A DNA stretch of 64,000 nucleotides, taken from positions 620,001 through 684,000 of the forward strand of contig NZ_CP120997.1 in NCBI RefSeq assembly GCF_030719295.1, written 5' to 3'. Numbering within the stretch: the stretch's first letter is position 1; each line of letters starts with the position of its first letter. The position numbers and the translations under genes are program-made. Below are positions 56,693-64,000 of this stretch, one piece after another. The notes under the pieces were generated by a model, which saw only the letters and a program-made list of their open reading frames with translations, ran no database searches and was not told the DNA's origin. The DNA comes from Streptomyces sp. Mut1. Lineage in GTDB: Bacteria > Actinomycetota > Actinomycetes > Streptomycetales > Streptomycetaceae.

Positions 56693-57526
56693 TCAGCGCA
56701 GTCCGGCGAAGAGGTCGTTCTCGGGTACGGACGCTCCGGTGGTGTCCTTGACCCGTACGAAGGTCTCCACGCCCATCAACGCGCCGAACCTCTCCTTGCC
56801 CATCTTGAGGAAGAAGATGTTCTCCCCCTGACTGGCGTGCGCGGCCAGCGCGTCGAACTTCTGGCCGCTGAACTCCGAGGTGTCCACCCACGTGGTGATC
56901 TCGTCGTCGGGGAGCCCGATCTCGGCCATCGCGGCCTCCTCGGCGGGATCCGGCTCGGGCACGTCCGTGCCGAACTCGCGCATGGTCTCCCCGAAGCGCT
57001 GCATCATCGAGCGCGGTGCCGTCGTCCAGTACACCTTCGGCGTCAGGTCGGTCATCTCCAGCGCCGCCGTCGTGATGCGGTTGGCCTGGATGTGGTCGGG
57101 GTGACCGTAGAAACCGTTCTCGTCGTAGGTGACGACCACGTCGGGCCGGTAGTGGCGCATGAGCTCCGCGAGCCGGGCGGCTCCTTCCGCCACGGGGGTC
57201 CGCCAGAAGGAGCCGGGGGCGTCGTTGCTCGGCCAGCCGGTCATCCCGGAGTCGGCGTAGTCCAGCATCTCCAGGTCACTGACCTTCAGGACTTCACAGC
57301 TCGCCTCCAGTTCCTCGCGTCGCATGAGGGCGACGGCCGCCGGGTCGTGACCGGGCTCCCCCGGCTTGACGCCCCCCGGCCCGTCACCGCAGCCGCCGTC
57401 GGTACATGTCACAAGAACCGTGCGGATTCCTTCCGCCGCGTACCGCGCGAGGACCCCTCCCGTTCCGGTCGCCTCGTCGTCGGGGTGGGCGTGCACTGCC
57501 ATGAGCGTCAACGGCCGGTCAGTCAT
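56693..57526 (-). CDS. PIG-L family deacetylase (Mca/MshB-like)
   Basis: A 277-residue zinc deacetylase with AHPDDEATGTGG at the N-terminus and GHPDHIQANR, the metal-binding motifs of the LmbE/PIG-L superfamily. MRREELEASCEVLKVSDLEML and the length fit mycothiol S-conjugate amidase or GlcNAc-inositol deacetylase relatives. Without mycothiol genes nearby the substrate is open, and a role in antibiotic or cofactor metabolism is equally possible. ATG 57526 is chosen because AGGAGGA lies upstream; longer in-frame starts lack it. It is a single gene divergent from the hydrolase gene. Confidence 0.88.
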   Translation of the reverse strand: MTDRPLTLMAVHAHPDDEATGTGGVLARYAAEGIRTVLVTCTDGGCGDGPGGVKPGEPGHDPAAVALMRREELEASCEVLKVSDLEMLDYADSGMTGWPSNDAPGSFWRTPVAEGAARLAELMRHYRPDVVVTYDENGFYGHPDHIQANRITTAALEMTDLTPKVYWTTAPRSMMQRFGETMREFGTDVPEPDPAEEAAMAEIGLPDDEITTWVDTSEFSGQKFDALAAHASQGENIFFLKMGKERFGALMGVETFVRVKDTTGASVPENDLFAGLR

Positions 57527-57866
57527 GACACAGTCCTCCTGCGGAGATACATCAAGGTCCGAGTGCGCGGCGGGCGCCGCGCGATCGTGGGGCCCGGACG
57601 CCCGGCGGGCGGACGACCTCGCGGTCCCCGTGTGCCCCGCCCGTGCGGCGCCGGCCCTCGGTCGATGCAACCGCCCCGCCCGGACCCCCTGTTCCCGTCG
57701 CGGCCGATTCGCCTCCTCCGCGCCGGAATTTCAACGCGTACGAGGGACAGCGGGGGCCGGGCAGGCCGCCGCGGGCTCCGGAAGGAATGCGGATTCCCGC
57801 CGGTGAGGCATCGAATCGCACTCCGCGTGGAAGGTGGTGCTCACGAGGCAGAAGGGGAGAAAAGTG

Positions 57867-58688
57867 ATGGACTGGACGCTGGACGAGGAATTCGAGACGC
57901 CCGGAGGGGTGATGCGGTGGGGATCGGTGGGCAGCGGGGAACCACTCGTGCTGGTGCACGGCACGCCGTACTCCTCGTTCCTCTGGCGGGACATCGCTCC
58001 CGCGCTCGGCCGCACCCGCGAGGTCTTCTTCTTCGACCATCTCGGCTTCGGCCAGTCGGAGCAGCGGGAGGGCCAGGACCTGAGCCTGGCGGCGCACTCC
58101 GTGAACTTCGCGCGGCTCCTCGACCACTGGGGACTGCCGAGCCCCAGCGTGGTGGCGCACGACATCGGCGGTGCGGTGGCGCTGCGGACCCTGCTGCTGG
58201 AGGAGAGGGACTACCGGGACCTGACCCTGTTCGACGCGGTGAGCGGCGGTGAGTGGGAGCGCGGGCTCTTCCGGCTCTTCCTGGAGCACGAGGAGGTCTT
58301 CCGCGAGCTGCCGGGTTACGCGCACGAGGCGCTGGTCGCCAGTCATCTGCGGCACGCGACGCAGGCCGGCTTCCGGCCGGGGGTTCTTGAGGCCTTCCTC
58401 GAGCCGTGGCGGCGGGAGGCGGGGCAGGCGGCGTTCTACCGTCAGTACACCCAGATCAGGCAGGCGGACACCGCCGCGTACGAGCACCTGCTGGGCGGCA
58501 TCTCGATCCCGGTACGGCTCATCTGGGGCCGCGAGGACCGTATCCTCCCTCCCCAGTACGCCGAGTGGCTGCACGAACGCGTCCCGCACTCCGAACTGCA
58601 CTGGATCGAGGGCGCCGGCCACCTCCTCCAGGAAGACGCGCCGGGCCGGCTGCTGGCCTGCCTGACGGCCGGTGACCGACAGGGGTGA
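57867..58688 (+). CDS. Alpha/beta hydrolase with Asp nucleophile, haloalkane-dehalogenase-like
   Basis: A 273-residue hydrolase. The oxyanion motif is HGTPYSSFLW. The nucleophile elbow reads VVAHDIGGAV with Asp99 where serine esterases have Ser, which places it with haloalkane dehalogenases and epoxide hydrolases. The acid is in WGREDRILPP and the His in GAGHLLQED. There is no signal peptide, so it acts in the cytoplasm. The Trp after Asp seen in many dehalogenases (HDWG) is Ile here, so halide binding is uncertain and epoxide or ester substrates remain possible. AGGGGAG precedes ATG 57867; an in-frame GTG at 57834 lacks a site. Confidence 0.82.
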   Translation: MDWTLDEEFETPGGVMRWGSVGSGEPLVLVHGTPYSSFLWRDIAPALGRTREVFFFDHLGFGQSEQREGQDLSLAAHSVNFARLLDHWGLPSPSVVAHDIGGAVALRTLLLEERDYRDLTLFDAVSGGEWERGLFRLFLEHEEVFRELPGYAHEALVASHLRHATQAGFRPGVLEAFLEPWRREAGQAAFYRQYTQIRQADTAAYEHLLGGISIPVRLIWGREDRILPPQYAEWLHERVPHSELHWIEGAGHLLQEDAPGRLLACLTAGDRQG

Positions 58689-58732
58689 CCGGCCGGGGCC
58701 GAAGACCTTCACGCAGTCCGGGATCGCCGAGA

Positions 58733-58751
58733 TAAGGGCAGCCTTCCCTCA
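58733..58751. promoter_or_regulatory. Weak iron-box-like sequence before efeO
   Basis: TAAGGGCAGCCTTCCCTCA agrees with the iron-box consensus at about 12 of 19 positions and keeps partial dyad symmetry (AGGG...CCCT). It lies 84 bases before efeO, where an iron repressor would be expected. Confidence 0.4.
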
Positions 58752-58834
58752 CCGTCTACATGTGCGTAGACTCCCCTGCGGCCGGGCATCTGTGCCCGCG
58801 CTCTCGGCCCACCCGCGTGAATTGAGGCACCCCC

Positions 58835-59995
58835 ATGTCCGCCAGACCCCGTCCCCTTCTCCTCGGCACCGCGGCGATAGCCGTCGCCGTGACGCTGTCG
58901 GGCTGCACGCAGAAGGCGTCGGGTGAGGACGGCGCGGTCTCCGTGACCGCGTCGGACTCCGCGTGCAAGGTCTCCACGACCGAGTTCCCGGCCGGGCACG
59001 TGAGCCTGGCGCTGGAGAACAAGGGCTCCAGGGTCACCGAGGTGTACGTCCTGTTCCCCGACGACCGGATCGCGGCGGAGCGGGAGAACCTGGGCCCCGG
59101 CACCAAGGCGACCCTGGTCACCGAACTCGGGCCGGGCGACTACGAGATCGCGTGCAAGCCCGGCATGAAGGGCGACGGCATCCGCCAGAAGGTGAAGCTC
59201 ACCGGCAGGAACGCGGCCGCCGAGCGCAGTCCGGAAGCCGACGCCGCGGTCGCCGCCTACCGCTCCTACGTACTGGCGCAGGCCGAGCAGACCCTGCCGA
59301 AGGCCAAGGCGTTCGCCGCCGCGGTCGAGGCCGGTGACGTCGAGAAGGCGAAGAAGCTGTACGCGCCGTCCCGGATCGGGTGGGAGCGCACCGAGCCGGT
59401 CGCCGAGTCCTTCGGTGACATCGATCCCAAGGTCGACGTCCGTGAGGACGGCCTGGAGGACGGCCAGGACCCCGAGACGGACTGGACCGGCTGGCACCGC
59501 CTGGAGAAGGCGCTGTGGCAGGACAAGAAGATCGGTGACCGGGAGAAGGAACTCGCCGGCCGGCTGATGACGGACCTGGACGCCTGGGTGAAGAAGGTCG
59601 GTACCGCGGAGATCACCCCGACGTCCATGGCCAACGGCGCGAAGAGCCTGCTGGACGAGGTCGCGCTCAACAAGGTCACCGGCGAGGAGGAACGCTACTC
59701 CCACACCGACCTGGTCGACTTCAAGGCCAACCTGGAGGGCGCGCGCAAGTCGTACGACCTGCTGAAGCCGATCGCGCGGAAGAACGACTCCTCGCTCGCC
59801 AGGGAACTCGACAAGCAGTTCGCGTCCCTGACCAAGCAGCTGGACGTCTACCGCACCGACGACGGCGCGGACCAGGACTCCTACACCTACCGGTCCTACG
59901 ACAAGGTCTCCGAGGCCGAGCGCAAGGACCTCTCCGACGGGGTCAACGCGCTGGCCGAGCCGCTGTCCAAGCTCGCCGCCGCCGTCGCGAAGTGA
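58835..59995 (+). CDS. efeO: EfeO iron-uptake lipoprotein (cupredoxin plus imelysin-like M75)
   Basis: A 386-residue exported lipoprotein with lipobox LSGC (Cys at residue 26). The N-terminal cupredoxin-like domain (about 35-125) ends in GPGDYEIACKPGMKGDGI. The M75/imelysin-like helical domain (about 130-386) carries the HxxE motif in WHRLEKALW, plus GANGAKSLLDEVA-type NGAKSLLDEV. It binds ferrous or ferric iron outside the membrane and delivers it to EfeU. GAGGCA precedes ATG 58835. It opens an efeO-efeB-efeU order, and its stop overlaps a possible GTG start of efeB. Confidence 0.94.
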   Translation: MSARPRPLLLGTAAIAVAVTLSGCTQKASGEDGAVSVTASDSACKVSTTEFPAGHVSLALENKGSRVTEVYVLFPDDRIAAERENLGPGTKATLVTELGPGDYEIACKPGMKGDGIRQKVKLTGRNAAAERSPEADAAVAAYRSYVLAQAEQTLPKAKAFAAAVEAGDVEKAKKLYAPSRIGWERTEPVAESFGDIDPKVDVREDGLEDGQDPETDWTGWHRLEKALWQDKKIGDREKELAGRLMTDLDAWVKKVGTAEITPTSMANGAKSLLDEVALNKVTGEEERYSHTDLVDFKANLEGARKSYDLLKPIARKNDSSLARELDKQFASLTKQLDVYRTDDGADQDSYTYRSYDKVSEAERKDLSDGVNALAEPLSKLAAAVAK

Positions 59996-60024
59996 ACCCC
60001 ACCGCACCACAGGCAGGAACGGGT

Positions 60025-61263
60025 ATGTCCGATCAACAGCGCGAGGCAGCCTTCTCCCGGCGCGCGGTGCTCGGCTGGGGCGGCGCCGGGCTCGCTCTCG
60101 GCGCCGCGGCGGCGGGCGGCGTGGCGGTCGCGGCCGGCGGCGGAGGGGACAACGGCCCGTCCGGTGGCGGCTCCGTCCCCTTCCACGGCCCCCATCAGGC
60201 CGGCATCGCCACCGCGGTGCAGGACCGGCTGCACTTCGCGGCCTTCGACGTGAAGACGGACGACCGCGCCGAGCTGATCCGCGTGCTCAAGGACTGGACC
60301 CGCGCCGCCGAGCGGATGACGGCGGGACACGCGGTCGGCGACGGCGCGTACGGAGGCGTCCCGGAGGCGCCGCCCGACGACACCGGCGAGGCACTCGGCC
60401 TGCCGCCGTCCCGCCTCACGCTGACCGTCGGCTTCGGGCCCAGCCTCTTCGACCACCGGTTCGGCCTGGCGAAAAGGCGGCCGTCCGCGCTGGTCGACCT
60501 GCCGAAGTTCCCCGGCGACAACCTGGACCCGGTCCGCAGCAACGGGGACCTGTGCGTACAGGCGTGCGCGGACGATCCGCAGGTCGCCGTGCACGCCATC
60601 CGCAATCTGGCCCGGATCGGGTTCGGAAAGGTCGCGGTGCGCTGGTCGCAACTCGGCTTCGGCAAGACGTCGTCGACCACGCCCGACGCGCAGACACCGC
60701 GCAACCTGTTCGGCTTCAAGGACGGCACACGCAATGTCTCGGGCACCGACACCGCCGGCCTCGACCGGCACGTCTGGGCCGCACAGCAGCCCGGCGCCGC
60801 CTGGATGGCGGGCGGCTCCTACCTGGTCGCCCGCCGCATCCGGATGAACATCGAGACCTGGGACCGCACCTCGCTCCAGGAGCAGGAAGACGTCTTCGGC
60901 CGCGACAAGCAGGAGGGCGCCGCGGTCACCAGGGCCAAGGAGCACGACGAGCCGTTCCTCAAAGCCATGAAGCCGGACTCGCACGTCCGGCTCGCGCACC
61001 CGGACTCCAATCACGGGGCGACCATCCTGCGGCGCGGCTACTCCTTCACCGATGGGACCGACGGCCTCGGGCGCCTGGAGGCCGGCCTGTTCTTCCTCGC
61101 CTACCAGCGCGATCCGCGCACCGGGTTCATCCCCGTCCAGAGCGGCCTGGCGCGCTCCGACGCCCTCAACGAGTACATCCAGCACGTGGGTTCGGCCCTG
61201 TTCGCCGTCCCGCCAGGCGTCCGCGACACGGACGACTGGTGGGGCCGGGCGCTGTTCACCTGA
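60025..61263 (+). CDS. efeB: EfeB DyP-type haem peroxidase
   Basis: A 412-residue Tat-exported peroxidase: the twin-arginine motif SRRAVLGWGGAGLALG directs a folded, haem-loaded enzyme across the membrane. The DyP hallmark GFKDGTRN (GxxDG) provides the distal Asp. The proximal His is likely in DSHVRLAHPD, and LRRGYSF is conserved. In EfeUOB systems it oxidises ferrous iron or releases iron from haem. ATG 60025 follows AGGAACGGG and gives a normal Tat signal. The alternative GTG 59992 overlaps the efeO stop and adds 11 residues. Confidence 0.94.
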   Translation: MSDQQREAAFSRRAVLGWGGAGLALGAAAAGGVAVAAGGGGDNGPSGGGSVPFHGPHQAGIATAVQDRLHFAAFDVKTDDRAELIRVLKDWTRAAERMTAGHAVGDGAYGGVPEAPPDDTGEALGLPPSRLTLTVGFGPSLFDHRFGLAKRRPSALVDLPKFPGDNLDPVRSNGDLCVQACADDPQVAVHAIRNLARIGFGKVAVRWSQLGFGKTSSTTPDAQTPRNLFGFKDGTRNVSGTDTAGLDRHVWAAQQPGAAWMAGGSYLVARRIRMNIETWDRTSLQEQEDVFGRDKQEGAAVTRAKEHDEPFLKAMKPDSHVRLAHPDSNHGATILRRGYSFTDGTDGLGRLEAGLFFLAYQRDPRTGFIPVQSGLARSDALNEYIQHVGSALFAVPPGVRDTDDWWGRALFT

Positions 61264-61307
61264 CACACCACGGCGCCCCACAGCTTCAACCCGGGAAAGG
61301 AACCCGC

Positions 61308-62156
61308 GTGTTCGGCAACTACCTGATAGGACTGCGCGAGGGTCTGGAGGCCGGCCTCGTCGTCTGCATCCTCATCGCCTACCTCGTCAAGACCGGCAAC
61401 AAGAACCGGCTCACCCCCGTGTGGACGGGCGTGGCCATCGCCGTCGCGCTCTCGCTCGCCTTCGGCGCCCTGCTCCAGTTCGGGTCCTCCGCCCTCACCT
61501 TCCAGGCGCAGGAGATCCTCGGCGGCACCCTCTCCATCCTCTCCGTCGGCCTGGTCACCTGGATGGTGTTCTGGATGCGCCGCACCGCCCGCCACCTCAA
61601 GAGCGAACTCCACGACAGGCTCGACGCCGCCCTCGCACTCGGCACCGGGGCCCTGGTCGCCACCGCCCTCTTCGCGGTCGGCCGCGAGGGGCTGGAGACC
61701 TCCCTGTTCATCTGGACCGCCGTGCAGGCCAGCGGCGACGGGGTCCGCCCGCTCGTCGGCGCCCTCCTCGGCCTCGCCACCTCGGTGGTCCTGGGCTGGC
61801 TGTTCTACAAGGGCACCCTGCGCATCAACCTGGCCAAGTTCTTCCGCTGGACGGGGGCCATGCTCGTCCTCGTCGCCGCCGGCGTCCTCGCCTACGGCAT
61901 CCACGACCTCCAGGAGGGCGATGTCCTGCCCGGCCTGCGCACCCTCGCCTTCGACATCAGCGGTACCGTCCCGCCCGACTCCTGGTACGGCACCCTGCTC
62001 AAGGGCGTCTTCAACTTCCAGCCCGACCCGACCGTCCTCCAGGTCATCGTCTGGCTGCTCTACCTCGTCCCCGTCATGGCGGTCTTCCTCGCCCCCCAAC
62101 GCACCGCCCCGCCGGCGGACGCGCCGCGGCCGGCGAGCCGGCTGAGCACCGACTGA
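61308..62156 (+). CDS. efeU: EfeU iron permease (FTR1 family)
   Basis: A 282-residue membrane protein with seven or so helices. Two REGLE motifs, at residues 10-14 and 126-130, are the iron-translocation signature of FTR1/EfeU permeases. HDLQEGDVLPG is a further conserved loop. GTG 61308 follows GGGAAAGG. The gene is 44 bases after efeB and 13 bases before the FetB-like gene, so all four genes probably form one operon. It imports iron supplied by EfeO and EfeB. Confidence 0.95.
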   Translation: MFGNYLIGLREGLEAGLVVCILIAYLVKTGNKNRLTPVWTGVAIAVALSLAFGALLQFGSSALTFQAQEILGGTLSILSVGLVTWMVFWMRRTARHLKSELHDRLDAALALGTGALVATALFAVGREGLETSLFIWTAVQASGDGVRPLVGALLGLATSVVLGWLFYKGTLRINLAKFFRWTGAMLVLVAAGVLAYGIHDLQEGDVLPGLRTLAFDISGTVPPDSWYGTLLKGVFNFQPDPTVLQVIVWLLYLVPVMAVFLAPQRTAPPADAPRPASRLSTD

Positions 62157-62169
62157 CGCGCGGGAACCC

Positions 62170-62958
62170 GTGCACCACTCCGCCTCCGCCGCGCTGCTGC
62201 CGGTCAACGCCGTGCTCGGCTGGGTCCTGGCCATGCTCCTGGCCACCGCCGTCACGGTCACGGCACTGGCGCGGCTCTCACCGGATCAGGGCCTCGGCCG
62301 CGCCCGCGAAGTGCTGACCGCCGGGGTGCGCGCGGCCGTCCAACTGGCCGCGGTCTCCGCCGTGATCGGCTGGGTCATCCACCATGGCGCCGCCCTGCTC
62401 GGCTTCGTGCTGCTGATGTACGCCGTCGCCGTACGCACCGCCGGCCGCCGGATCACCTCCAACGGCACCTGGTGGTGGGCCGCCCTGCCCATCGCGGCCG
62501 GGGTCCTGCCCGCAGTCCTCCTTCTGCTGGCCACCGGTCTGCTCCCGCCGCGCGGCATCACGCTCATCCCGGTGACCGGCATCCTGATCGGTGGCGCGCT
62601 CACCGCGACCGTCCTGGCCGGGCGCCAGAGCCTGGCCGCCCTGGAGCAACGGCACGGTGAGGTCGAGGCGGGATTCGCGCTCGGCATGGCGGAACGCGAC
62701 ATCCGGATCGAGATCGCCCGCCCGGCCGCGTCCGAGGCCCTCGTCCCCGGCCTGGACCAGACCCGCACCGTCGGTCTGGTCACCCTGCCCGGCGCGTTCG
62801 TCGGCATGCTCCTGGGCGGAGCGGACGTGCTCACGGCCGGAGCCGTCCAGCTCTTCGTCCTCATCGCCCTCATGGCCGTACAAGCCCTCGCTGTCACCGT
62901 CACGCTCGAACTGGTCGCCCGCGCCCGGATCACCGCGCCCCGCCGCGACCGGGCGTGA
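62170..62958 (+). CDS. FetB/YbbM-like membrane protein (UPF0014)
   Basis: A 262-residue membrane protein with six or seven helices of the FetB/UPF0014 family: VRAAVQLAAVSAVIGWVI, ITLIPVTGILIGGALTATVL and the coupling segment LVPGLDQTRTVGLVTLPGAFVGMLLGG. FetB is the permease of the FetAB iron exporter in E. coli. The ATPase partner FetA is not in the window. The start is GTG 62170, 13 bases after efeU, so an importer and a possible exporter part share one transcript. It could instead serve a different metal or a distant ATPase. Confidence 0.82.
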   Translation: MHHSASAALLPVNAVLGWVLAMLLATAVTVTALARLSPDQGLGRAREVLTAGVRAAVQLAAVSAVIGWVIHHGAALLGFVLLMYAVAVRTAGRRITSNGTWWWAALPIAAGVLPAVLLLLATGLLPPRGITLIPVTGILIGGALTATVLAGRQSLAALEQRHGEVEAGFALGMAERDIRIEIARPAASEALVPGLDQTRTVGLVTLPGAFVGMLLGGADVLTAGAVQLFVLIALMAVQALAVTVTLELVARARITAPRRDRA

Positions 62959-63006
62959 CGGGACGGTCCGCTTCGCACCCGCTTGCGTGCCGTGTACAGC
63001 GTTCGC

Positions 63007-63026
63007 TTAAGGTAAGCCTCGCCTAA
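63007..63026. promoter_or_regulatory. Iron box upstream of the siderophore-binding protein gene
   Basis: TTAAGGTAAGCCTCGCCTAA matches the DmdR/IdeR iron box at about 15 of 19 positions and lies 37 bases before ATG 63063. It should switch the binding protein on when iron is scarce. Confidence 0.75.
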
Positions 63027-63062
63027 ACCCTCAAAGGTAAATCACAGCTAGGGGTCACTCTC

Positions 63063-64000
63063 ATGTCACATCGGCGCCGCGGTACCGCCGCAGTCGCTCT
63101 CGCCGTCGCCGCCGCACTGTCACTGGCCGCGTGCGGCGCCGATTCCTCCGGGAGCGGCTCGTCCGCCCAGGGGTCGGGGACGAAGGACTCGAAGTCGGTC
63201 GCCAAGGGCGGCAAGGACTTCGGCGACGCGGCGGCGAAGACGGCGGCGCTCGGCACGGACGCCGCGCCGGGCCAGTGGCCCCGCACGGTCAAACACGCCA
63301 TGGGCAGCACCGAGATCAAGGCGCGGCCCGAGCGTGTGGTCGTGCTGGACGTCGGTGAGCTCGACAACGTCGTCTCGCTCGGCGTGAAGCCGGTCGGCCT
63401 CGCCCCGACCGAGGGTTCGCCGGAACTCCCGTCGTACCTCAAGAAGGACGCGGGCTCGCCGAAGAACATCGGCACCATCAACAGCCTCAATCTGGAGGCG
63501 ATCGCCGCGCTCAAGCCCGACCTGATCCTGGGCAGCCAGCTGCGCGCCGCCAATTCCTACGACGAGCTGTCCAAGATCGCGCCCACCGTCTTCTCCATCC
63601 GTCCCGGCTTCACCTGGAAGGAGAACTACCTCCTCAACGCCGCGGCACTGGACAAGACGGCGCAGGCCGAGGCGAACCTCGCCTCGTACAAGAAGAAGGC
63701 CGAGGCCCTCGGGGACAAGCTGGGGGCCGACAAGCCGACCGTGTCGATGGTCCGCTATCTGCCCGACGGTGTGATCCGGCTCTACGCCAACGCCTCGTTC
63801 ATCGGCACGATCCTCAAGGACGTCGGCATCCCGCGCCCCAAGAACCAGGACATCGCGGATCTGGCCGCCGAGGTCAGCGCCGAGAACATCGACCAGGCCG
63901 ACGCCGACTACATCTTCACGGGCGTCTACGGCGAGGCGAAGGCCACCGACAAGAGCAAGGCGCAGGCCAACCCCCTGTGGAAGAACCTGAAGGCGGTCAA
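63063..64000 (+). CDS. Iron-siderophore ABC transporter substrate-binding lipoprotein (3' truncated)
   Basis: At least 312 residues, cut by the window end. A lipobox LAAC at residue 21 marks a membrane-anchored lipoprotein. The mature part is a FhuD/FepB-type (PF01497) binding domain: RVVVLDVGELDNVVSLGVKPVG, LNLEAIAALKPDLILGSQ, DELSKIAPTV and ENIDQADADYIF. It binds a ferric siderophore and passes it to FecCD permeases, not seen here. Given the dhb locus, enterobactin-like chelates are possible, but xenosiderophores and desferrioxamines are too. An iron box lies directly upstream. Confidence 0.92.
   Translation, partial: MSHRRRGTAAVALAVAAALSLAACGADSSGSGSSAQGSGTKDSKSVAKGGKDFGDAAAKTAALGTDAAPGQWPRTVKHAMGSTEIKARPERVVVLDVGELDNVVSLGVKPVGLAPTEGSPELPSYLKKDAGSPKNIGTINSLNLEAIAALKPDLILGSQLRAANSYDELSKIAPTVFSIRPGFTWKENYLLNAAALDKTAQAEANLASYKKKAEALGDKLGADKPTVSMVRYLPDGVIRLYANASFIGTILKDVGIPRPKNQDIADLAAEVSAENIDQADADYIFTGVYGEAKATDKSKAQANPLWKNLKAV

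Overview
The window is high-GC, codon-biased DNA typical of Streptomyces. Supporting signs are secreted enzymes with Sec/Tat signals and carbohydrate-binding modules, RsbU/SpoIIE-type phosphatases, GTG/TTG starts, DasR-, CebR- and DmdR/IdeR-like operators, and a c-di-AMP riboswitch upstream of a cell-wall hydrolase. I saw no rRNA, tRNA, CRISPR array, insertion sequence or phage gene.

Layout. 0.4-8.1 kb: a very large secreted protease joining an M4 metalloprotease to an M28 aminopeptidase, a TPR-like XRE regulator, and a secreted discoidin/beta-helix protein related to GH55 glucanases. 8.2-17.6 kb: two multidomain PP2C (SpoIIE) phosphatases, a K+ channel, a geranylgeranyl-reductase-family flavoprotein, a small MT0933-like protein, and a LysM/transglycosylase cell-wall enzyme behind a c-di-AMP riboswitch. 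17.8-27.3 kb: a catecholate siderophore locus. A decayed ABC transporter remnant lies left of an iron box. Rightward from the box run a small unknown protein and genes for DHB dehydrogenase, isochorismate synthase, DHB-AMP ligase, isochorismatase and a one-module C-A-PCP-TE synthetase whose adenylation pocket reads as serine. The genes overlap or nearly touch, and the product expected is enterobactin-like. The aryl carrier domain is missing from the isochorismatase and is not found elsewhere in the window.

27.4-35.9 kb: a HelD/HelR-like RNA-polymerase-associated ATPase behind an unusual leader (32-bp palindrome, 12-residue leader ORF, hairpins), a GH92 alpha-mannosidase, and katG without a neighbouring furA. 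35.9-43.1 kb: a methyltransferase, an ABC exporter with a histidine kinase, a convergent response regulator, and a Ser/Thr kinase with a PQQ-propeller sensor. 43.2-50.7 kb: a polysaccharide-degradation island holding a DasR-boxed GH18 chitinase, a GH65 enzyme coupled to a HAD phosphatase, a CebR-boxed CBM2/Cip1-like protein, and an AxeA-like acetylxylan esterase with xylan-type boxes. 50.8-58.7 kb: a HAD phosphatase, a ClpC-like AAA+ protein, an SPFH/GYF plus zinc-ribbon membrane pair, a PIG-L deacetylase, and an Asp-nucleophile alpha/beta hydrolase. 58.7-64 kb: an EfeO-EfeB-EfeU iron-uptake operon extended by a FetB-like permease, then an iron-boxed siderophore-binding lipoprotein cut by the window end.

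The main theme is iron and redox: catecholate synthesis, EfeUOB, a siderophore receptor and KatG. The second is extracellular polymer breakdown (protein, glucan, mannan, chitin, cellulose/xylan), with several recognisable operators in front of the enzymes. All functions are inferred by reading motifs; no database search was run.
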